The position numbers were made by a program, and so were the translations under genes. This document shows positions 59,020-64,000 of a stretch of DNA of 64,000 nucleotides, piece by piece. The stretch comes from Actinoplanes auranticolor. Lineage in GTDB: Bacteria; Actinomycetota; Actinomycetes; Mycobacteriales; Micromonosporaceae. The stretch lies in NCBI RefSeq assembly GCF_018332655.1, contig NZ_BOQL01000021.1, positions 328,579 through 392,578 of the forward strand, written 5' to 3'. Position 1 is the first letter of the stretch. Each line of letters begins with the position of its first letter. Under the pieces are notes generated by a model that had not been told where the DNA came from, ran no database searches, and was given only the letters and a program-made list of their open reading frames with translations.

Positions 59020-60339
59020 CTACGGGAGCGGCGCATCACCGTTCTCCCGGCCGGTCGCGGTGGCCTCGAGGTCCAGCACCCGGCGCAACGCGCGGCCGAG
59101 CCGCTCGAGGTCCGCGGAACTCTGCCGGGCGGTGGCGCACAGGCGCAGCCGGGACTGACCCTCCGGCACCGCGGGGGCGGGCACGGCGGAGACGTAGATG
59201 CCGTCGTCCAACAGGTGCCGGGCCCACTGGTACGTCCGCAGCGTGTCCCCGAGCACCACCGGCACGATCGGCGTCTCCGTCGGCCCGGTGGTCAGCCCCA
59301 GGTCGCGGACGAGGTTGGTCAGCCGGGCCGTGTTCTTCCACATGCTCTCGATGTGGTGCGGCTCGTCGAGCAGCACGTGGACGGTCTCGCGGACGGCCGC
59401 CGTGTTGGCCGGGGTGAGCGCGGACGAGAACATGTACGGCGCCGAGCCGTGCTGCAGGTAGTTGACCAGGCCACGGCTACCGGCCGCGAACCCGCCGCCG
59501 GACGGGAACGCCTTGCCGAGCGAGCCGGTGATGACGTCCACGGCGCCGGGCGGCACGTCCGTGTGCGACGCGGTGCCGCGGCCGTCGGCGCCCAGCACCC
59601 CGATCGCGTGCGACTCGTCGAGCAGCAGGAACGCGCCGTGGCGCTGCTTGACCTCGACGATCGCGGCCAGCGGGGCGATGTCGCCGTCCATCGAGTAGAC
59701 CCCGTCGACGGCGACCAGCACCCGGGCCCCCGTGGCGCGGTGCCGGGCCACGACCGCGTCGAGGTGTTCGATGTCGTTGTGCCGGAAGCGGACCGTCCGG
59801 GCCCCGGACAGGCGGCAGCCGTCGAGGATGCTGCGATGCGCCTTCTCGTCGATGACGGCGACGTCGTGGCGGCCGAGCAGGGACGAGATCACCGCCACGT
59901 TGGCGTCGTACCCGCTGGAGTACAGGGCGAGGGCCTCGGTGCCGAGGAAGCCGGCCAGCTCGCGTTCGGTCTCCAGGTGCAGCTCCAGCGTGCCGGTCAT
60001 CAGCCGGCAGCCGCCCGTGGTGGTGCCCCAGCGCTGCGCGGCCTCCGTCGCGGCGGCCACGATCCGCGGGTGCTGGTTCAGCCCCAGGTAGCCGTAGGTG
60101 GAGAAGAGCAGGAGCTCCGCGCCGGCGAAACCGCTGCGGACCGACGCCGCCGCGTCGAGCGGCAGCCCGAAGGTGTACGCGTTGGCGTCCCGGCACTGGT
60201 CGATGCGCGACAGCCACTGCCGCGCGGCCTCGAAGTCCAGCAGCCCGCCCGGCTGCACGTCGGCGGAGTACCTGCTGCCGGCGGGGTAGGCGGCGTACGG
60301 ATCACTGGCGAAGTCACGCACCGATGCGGTGGGGAGCAA
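59020..60339 (-). CDS. BioF/KBL/SPT-type alpha-oxoamine synthase
   Basis: This 439-aa PLP enzyme of the alpha-oxoamine synthase family condenses an amino acid with an acyl-CoA. It has LLLFSTYGYLGLNQHPRI, GTTTGGCRLMTGTLELHLETERELAGFLGTEALALYSSGYDANVAVISSLL, FLLLDESHAIGVLGADGRGT and the PLP lysine in VDVITGSLGKAFPSGGGF. An N-terminal 40-residue extension is present. The start is uncertain: TTG 60339 after GGAACGGAA, or GTG 60321. Serine palmitoyltransferase, KBL and BioF share these motifs, and no biotin genes are nearby. Confidence 0.83.
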   Translation of the reverse strand: MLPTASVRDFASDPYAAYPAGSRYSADVQPGGLLDFEAARQWLSRIDQCRDANAYTFGLPLDAAASVRSGFAGAELLLFSTYGYLGLNQHPRIVAAATEAAQRWGTTTGGCRLMTGTLELHLETERELAGFLGTEALALYSSGYDANVAVISSLLGRHDVAVIDEKAHRSILDGCRLSGARTVRFRHNDIEHLDAVVARHRATGARVLVAVDGVYSMDGDIAPLAAIVEVKQRHGAFLLLDESHAIGVLGADGRGTASHTDVPPGAVDVITGSLGKAFPSGGGFAAGSRGLVNYLQHGSAPYMFSSALTPANTAAVRETVHVLLDEPHHIESMWKNTARLTNLVRDLGLTTGPTETPIVPVVLGDTLRTYQWARHLLDDGIYVSAVPAPAVPEGQSRLRLCATARQSSADLERLGRALRRVLDLEATATGRENGDAPLP

Positions 60340-60607
60340 GGCGTCATTTCCGTTCCTGAAGCGGTGATTTCGGGGGGTAATCACCGGGCTTGCCCAGGAT
60401 TGGGGTCCGCGGGTCGCGGCGTCAAGGCAACCCCGGCAGAGCTGCCGTTTCGTCCATCCCGCGGCGGCCGGAGGAGCTACCCCGCAGGGTGTGCACGCCG
60501 TACCGGGTCGGCTGCCCGGCCGGGTGGGTCTGTCCGAAGGTGCCGACTCGCGCTGGCGGCCCGGCGGTTGCCGGGATATCGGGCAAAAGGTGCATAGCGT
60601 TACGGGC

Positions 60608-61153
60608 ATGACGAAGAAGTGGCTCCTCGCCGGGTTCGGCGCGCTGGCCCTCGCCATGGGTGGTTGCGGCGGGCCGCCCACCCCACCCGACCGCGCGGTG
60701 ACCCCGGAGATCGCCGTGACGGAGCGGCCCGGGCCGGCCGGCGCGGTGATGGGGGACAGCCCGCCACCGGCACCGCGCCGGGATCGCACGCCGCCGGTGG
60801 TCGCCACGACCGTGACCGTGCCGCCGCTCCCGGCCCGCCCGGCCCGGCCTGTCTCCGCTGCCGATGGCGTGGCTGCCGGACCTCCCGCCCGGGACACCGC
60901 GCCGGGAGCGCACCAGCCGCCGCGGGATCCCGAGCCGGTCGATGTCACCCGGCCGCAGCCCGATACCGGCGGCGACGACGGGAGCGCCGGCGACGACCCG
61001 GACGAGGACCTGACCGGCGGCGAGGACGCCGATGGAGGCATCGGGCCGGGCGCCGGCGACGGACTGGACCGCGGCCGGCGCTCCGGCTGTAACCGGGTGA
61101 CCGGCCACTTCCGCGACGGCCACCGGGCCCGCGGCCACTGGCGCTGCCGATGA
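60608..61153 (+). CDS. Proline-rich lipoprotein
   Basis: This 181-aa protein has a lipoprotein signal (TKKWLLAGFGALALAMGGC). The mature part is low-complexity: Pro/Ala/Arg-rich for about 90 residues, then Asp/Gly-rich (DTGGDDGSAGDDPDEDLTGGEDADGG), then a short end with two cysteines (GCNRVTGHFRDGHRARGHWRCR). No folded domain is obvious. It lies 22 bases downstream of a CCGxxATATCGGGCA motif. The acidic-basic layout suggests an extended surface or matrix protein, without further support. Confidence 0.68.
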   Translation: MTKKWLLAGFGALALAMGGCGGPPTPPDRAVTPEIAVTERPGPAGAVMGDSPPPAPRRDRTPPVVATTVTVPPLPARPARPVSAADGVAAGPPARDTAPGAHQPPRDPEPVDVTRPQPDTGGDDGSAGDDPDEDLTGGEDADGGIGPGAGDGLDRGRRSGCNRVTGHFRDGHRARGHWRCR

Positions 61154-61184
61154 CCCGGCGCCCTGCTCGCCGGGGCCCCGGGTA

Positions 61185-61308
61185 GAGCTGGCCGGCCGCC
61201 GCCGGCATCGTGCGGGGCATCGGTCCGAGTTGGATGGGCGCCGGAGCCGGCCGGCCGCCGCGGCGTCGTGCGGGGCGCCTGTCCGGCTCGGGTGGATGCC
61301 CGAGCCGG
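61185..61308. repeat. Imperfect tandem duplication
   Basis: Two copies, beginning GAGCTGGCCGGCCGCC at 61185 and GAGCCGGCCGGCCGCC at 61254, share the following CCGGCATCGTGCGGGGC-like stretch and a GGATG-containing end. The period is 69 bases; the second copy is partial and diverged. It is non-coding and lies between the lipoprotein and ROK genes. Confidence 0.6.
61283..61308 (-). terminator. Hairpin at the end of the ROK gene
   Basis: Perfect 10-bp arms CCGGCTCGGG (61283-61292) and CCCGAGCCGG (61299-61308) surround TGGATG. It directly abuts the ROK stop codon at 61309 and can also close the lipoprotein gene from the other side. Confidence 0.82.
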
Positions 61309-62484
61309 TCAGCTGAGTAGCGGGTCGTCCAGCAGGTGCTGGAAGGCGAGTTCGGCCGCGCCGATCAGGGCCGCGTCGTTGCCCAGGCCCGGGGTCCGCA
61401 GGCGGATGTGCTCGCGGCAGGCCGGCAGGGCCACCTCGTTCAGCCGGCTGCGGATCTGGGCCGCCGCCACCAGGTAGACGTCGCGCAGCGTGCCGCCGAA
61501 GATCACTGCTTCCGGGTTGAAGATGTTGGCCAGGTTGCCCACCCCGAAGCCGATCCACTCGCCCGCCCGGCGCACCGCGAACTGGGCCCGGCTGTCGCCG
61601 TGCATGGCCGCCCGGACCACGCCCAGGACCGCCTCGCGGCCGGTCTCGCCGTCGCGGCCGGCCCGCCGGAGCAGGGCCTGCTCGCCGATCTCGGTTTCCC
61701 AGCAGCCGCGCGAGCCGCACGTGCACTCGCGGCCGTACGGGTTGACCACCATGTGCCCGATGTCGCCGCCGTGGCCGCCGTACCCGGTCACCTGCGCGCC
61801 GCCGGCGATGATGCCGGCGCCGATCCCGGCGTCGCCGTGCAGGTAGATGACGTTGTCGCAGCCGATCGCGGCGCCGCGGCTGTGCTCGACCAGGGCCGAG
61901 ACGTCCGCGTGGTTGCCCACGGTCAGCCGGTGCTCGTCGCCCAGCGCGGCCCCGAGTGCGGCCCCGAGCGGCTCGGCCCAGTCCACGGTGGGTGCCAGCC
62001 GGACCGTGCCGTCCGCGCGGCGGATCCGGCCGGCGACCGCCACGCCGGTGCCGACGTGGCGGGCGCCGTCGGCCACCTCGCGGCGCATCGCCCCGACGAA
62101 GTCCGCGAGCGGCTCGACCGTGTCGAGGACCTGCATCCCGGGCGGGCGCCGGCACTCGCGCCGGTCCAGCACGCGGCCGCCGAGACCGACCCGGGCCGCC
62201 CGGAGCCGGTCGACCTCGATGCTCAGCGCGTACGCGTGGACCCGCACCGACTCCGGCCGCACCACCAGCGAGGGCCGCCCGGCCCGCCCGGTCTCGCGGG
62301 GCACCGCCTCGCTGACCAGTCCGGCGGTGGTCAGCTCGGCGGTCAGCGCGCCGATGGTGCTGCGGTTGAGGCCCAGCCGGTTGGTGAGCTCGGCCCGCGA
62401 CGTCGCGCCGTTGAGGTGGACGTAGCGCAGCAGGGATCCGAGGTTGTACCGGCGTACCTCCTCCGGGCTGGGGCCGGCCCGCAT
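61309..62484 (-). CDS. ROK-family sugar-responsive regulator (NagC/XylR-like)
   Basis: This 391-aa regulator has an N-terminal winged helix (RYNLGSLLRYVHLNGATSRAELTNRLGLNRSTIGALTAELTTAGLV) and a ROK kinase-like domain. The domain has VIYLHGDAGIGAGIIAGG and the zinc motif YGRECTCGSRGCWETEI. Arg- and Gly-rich RPSLVVRPESV links them. It probably senses the sugar imported by the ABC transporter encoded upstream on the same strand (gap 31 bases) and represses that operon. Confidence 0.93.
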   Translation of the reverse strand: MRAGPSPEEVRRYNLGSLLRYVHLNGATSRAELTNRLGLNRSTIGALTAELTTAGLVSEAVPRETGRAGRPSLVVRPESVRVHAYALSIEVDRLRAARVGLGGRVLDRRECRRPPGMQVLDTVEPLADFVGAMRREVADGARHVGTGVAVAGRIRRADGTVRLAPTVDWAEPLGAALGAALGDEHRLTVGNHADVSALVEHSRGAAIGCDNVIYLHGDAGIGAGIIAGGAQVTGYGGHGGDIGHMVVNPYGRECTCGSRGCWETEIGEQALLRRAGRDGETGREAVLGVVRAAMHGDSRAQFAVRRAGEWIGFGVGNLANIFNPEAVIFGGTLRDVYLVAAAQIRSRLNEVALPACREHIRLRTPGLGNDAALIGAAELAFQHLLDDPLLS

Positions 62485-62515
62485 CAGCGCGCCGTCCCCG
62501 GGCCCGAAGTTTCGC

Positions 62516-63769
62516 TCACCGTGTTCCGGTAGCTGCCGCCCTGCGCCGGGCCAGGGCGTCGACGCTGGCGGCGACCAGCAGGATCAGGCCGGTGAAGATG
62601 TACTTCTGTCCGGACGAGAAGCCCATCAGGCCCATCCCGTTGTCGATCACCGCGATCACCGCACCACCGATGACCGCGTTGATGACCTTGCCCTTGCCGC
62701 CGAAGAGGCTGGTGCCGCCGATCACGGCCGCGCCCACCGAGTAGAGCAGGATGTTGCTGCCGCCGGTGTTCGGGTCGACCGAACTGGCCCGGCTGACCGC
62801 CATGATGCCGCCGATGGCCGCCATGGTCGACGCGATCGCGAAGACCGAGATGCGGATCCGGTCGACCGGGATGCCGGCTCGGCGGGCCGCCTCGGTGTTG
62901 CCGCCGACCGCGTAGACGTGCCGGCCGTACGTGGTGCGACTCAGCACGAAGGTCCAGAAGATCAGGAAGGCCCCGATGACCGGGACGACGATCGGCACGC
63001 CCTTGAGCGAGTTGATCGCCGGGTTGACGGCACGTTCCTGCGACAGCACCGCCGTGGTGGTCAGCACCAGCACCGCGAGGCCGGCGATGCGCAGCAGCAC
63101 GATGCCGATCGGGTCGGTGACCAGACCGCGGGCGGCACGGGCGCGAACCCGGTTGAACTGCACCAGCGCGTAGCCGGCGACCACGCCGATGGCCAGGATC
63201 CAGCTCCACAGCACCGGGATGTTGTCGTTGTTCAGCGAGATGACGAACGGGTCGCGGATCGAGATGTTGATGCCGCCGCCCAGCAGCACCAGCAGCAGGC
63301 CCTGGAAGCCCAGGAAGGCCGCCAGCGTGACGACGAAGGACGGGATGCCGACCTTGGCGATCAGCAGGCCCAGCGCCAGGCCGATGACCACGCCGGTGAG
63401 CAGCGCGGCCGGGATGGCGAGGTACCAGGCGACGCCGTGGTTGGTGAGCAGGATGGCCATCACGGCGCCGCACACGCCGCTGGCGAAGCCGGCGGAGAGG
63501 TCGATCTCGCCGAGCAGCAGCACGAAGATCAGGCCCATGGCGATGAAGACCACCTGGGCGCCCTGGGTGAACAGGTTGGCGAAGTTCAGCGGGCTGAAGA
63601 ACGTCTCCCGCGCGACCCCGAAGATCAGCGACAGGACGACCAGTCCGAGGACGGCGGGCAGACTGCCCAGGTCGCCGCCGCGGACCCGGCCCCAGTAGTC
63701 GTGGATGTGGCTGCCGAGGGTCGGCTTGACCACCTGGACGCCGCCGGCCGTGGTCGTGGTGGTGGTCAC
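62516..63769 (-). CDS. Sugar ABC transporter permease (XylH/RbsC type)
   Basis: This 417-aa permease has about ten to twelve predicted helices (LGLVVLSLIFGVARETFF; VVFIAMGLIFVLLLGEIDLSAGFASGVCGAVMAILL; LALGLLIAKVGIPSFVVTLAAFLGFQGLLLVLLGGGINISI; AVGGNTEAARRAGIPVDRIRISVFAIASTMAAIGGIM; VGAAVIGGTSLFGGKGKVINAVIGGAVIAVIDNGMGLM). GEIDLSAGF and GGxTSLFGGxG are typical of ribose/xylose permeases. It overlaps the ATPase gene by four bases. Confidence 0.92.
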   Translation of the reverse strand: MTTTTTTAGGVQVVKPTLGSHIHDYWGRVRGGDLGSLPAVLGLVVLSLIFGVARETFFSPLNFANLFTQGAQVVFIAMGLIFVLLLGEIDLSAGFASGVCGAVMAILLTNHGVAWYLAIPAALLTGVVIGLALGLLIAKVGIPSFVVTLAAFLGFQGLLLVLLGGGINISIRDPFVISLNNDNIPVLWSWILAIGVVAGYALVQFNRVRARAARGLVTDPIGIVLLRIAGLAVLVLTTTAVLSQERAVNPAINSLKGVPIVVPVIGAFLIFWTFVLSRTTYGRHVYAVGGNTEAARRAGIPVDRIRISVFAIASTMAAIGGIMAVSRASSVDPNTGGSNILLYSVGAAVIGGTSLFGGKGKVINAVIGGAVIAVIDNGMGLMGFSSGQKYIFTGLILLVAASVDALARRRAAATGTR

Positions 63770-64000
63770 TGGTCCCCTCCGGGCGTGATGTCGATGGCGT
63801 CGCTGGCGAAGTCGGCGGGCTTCTCCGGGGGCAGGCCGAGGTTGCCGCTGCGTCCGGAGGTGATGAGTTCGACGATCTGGGAGTGGGTGACGTCGGTGGT
63901 TTTGACCTGGGCGGCGGTGCGGCCGAGGTAGAGGGCGGCGACGCGGTCGGAGACGGCGAAGACGTCGTTCATGTTGTGGGAGATGAGCACGACGCCGAGG
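63766..64000 (-). CDS. Sugar ABC transporter ATP-binding protein, C-terminal end (truncated by window)
   Basis: The visible C-terminal 77 residues include the second switch-His motif VVLISHNMNDVFAVSDRVAALYLGRTAAQVKTTDVTHSQIVELITSG, as in XylG/RbsA-type ATPases of simple-sugar transporters. The rest, with both Walker motifs, lies beyond 64000. The stop overlaps the permease start. A binding protein gene is expected further upstream. Confidence 0.9.
   Translation of the reverse strand, partial: LGVVLISHNMNDVFAVSDRVAALYLGRTAAQVKTTDVTHSQIVELITSGRSGNLGLPPEKPADFASDAIDITPGGDQ

Noticed and set aside
59020..60339. Biotin synthesis gene bioF
   Set aside because: Family membership is clear, but no bioA, bioB or bioD is near and the N-terminal extension is unusual, so the symbol is not justified.

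Overview
The window is uniformly GC-rich, with dense gene packing, many GTG/TTG starts, ATGA/GTGA stop-start overlaps, Tat and CBM2 secretomes, many TetR and two-component regulators, CebR-type operators and a Zur-controlled set of zinc-free ribosomal proteins. This points to a mycelial, soil-type actinobacterium. A member of the Micromonosporaceae (Actinoplanes-like) is my best guess, as an inference from gene content only. I saw no rRNA, tRNA or CRISPR array.

Layout. 1-6.3 kb: a DUF3291 protein, an ArsR/SufR-like regulator, then a sugar module (PfkB kinase diverging from a GH114 polygalactosaminidase, hexose-phosphate kinase, class II aldolase and Gfo/Idh/MocA dehydrogenase). 7.3-11.2 kb: three coupled PLP enzymes (Y4yA-type decarboxylase, cysteine-synthase-like enzyme fused to a rhodanese, SufS-like enzyme). 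11.3-14.5 kb: a methyltransferase, then a zinc-starvation island of L28, L33 and S14 facing L31B and an MRF-like COG0523 protein. Two nearly identical Zur promoters flank the island and a shared terminator sits in its middle. 14.5-16.2 kb: a candidate P450-modified RiPP locus with a 29-codon precursor, an intergenic hairpin and a cytochrome P450. 16.2-21 kb: a lamin-tail secreted protein, an oxidoreductase/XRE/membrane-protein operon with tandem operators, an IS5 fossil and two divergent DUF4360 proteins.

21-30.7 kb: a two-component system, an ABC-2 exporter, two TetR genes with their operators, a flavoprotein and a GH5-CBM2 endoglucanase with a perfect CebR box. 30.7-34.6 kb: a DoxX fragment, a second CebR-like box, then a DUF4956/VTC/CotH-CBM2 operon with a PHO-box-like repeat at its promoter. 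34.6-43.2 kb: a SnoaL-like protein, an FAD oxidoreductase, secreted proteins, a PhoD phosphatase, and an ECF sigma/anti-sigma/ABC operon. 43.2-48.1 kb: a sulfonate-type ABC operon that includes an AprA-like flavoprotein and a ferredoxin, preceded by a Cys-rich, apparently leaderless leader peptide. 48.2-49.8 kb: two broken signalling genes. 49.9-54.6 kb: a VOC protein, an ArsR-phosphatase fusion and a three-gene histidine kinase operon. 54.6-64 kb: an unidentified 437-aa protein, a secreted peptidase, a serine hydrolase with a BioF-like enzyme, a lipoprotein, and a ROK regulator next to a sugar ABC transporter that runs off the window.

The most promising undescribed system is the P450-RiPP locus at 14.7-16.2 kb. 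After it come the sulfur operon with its cysteine-type leader peptide and the rhodanese-containing PLP triad.
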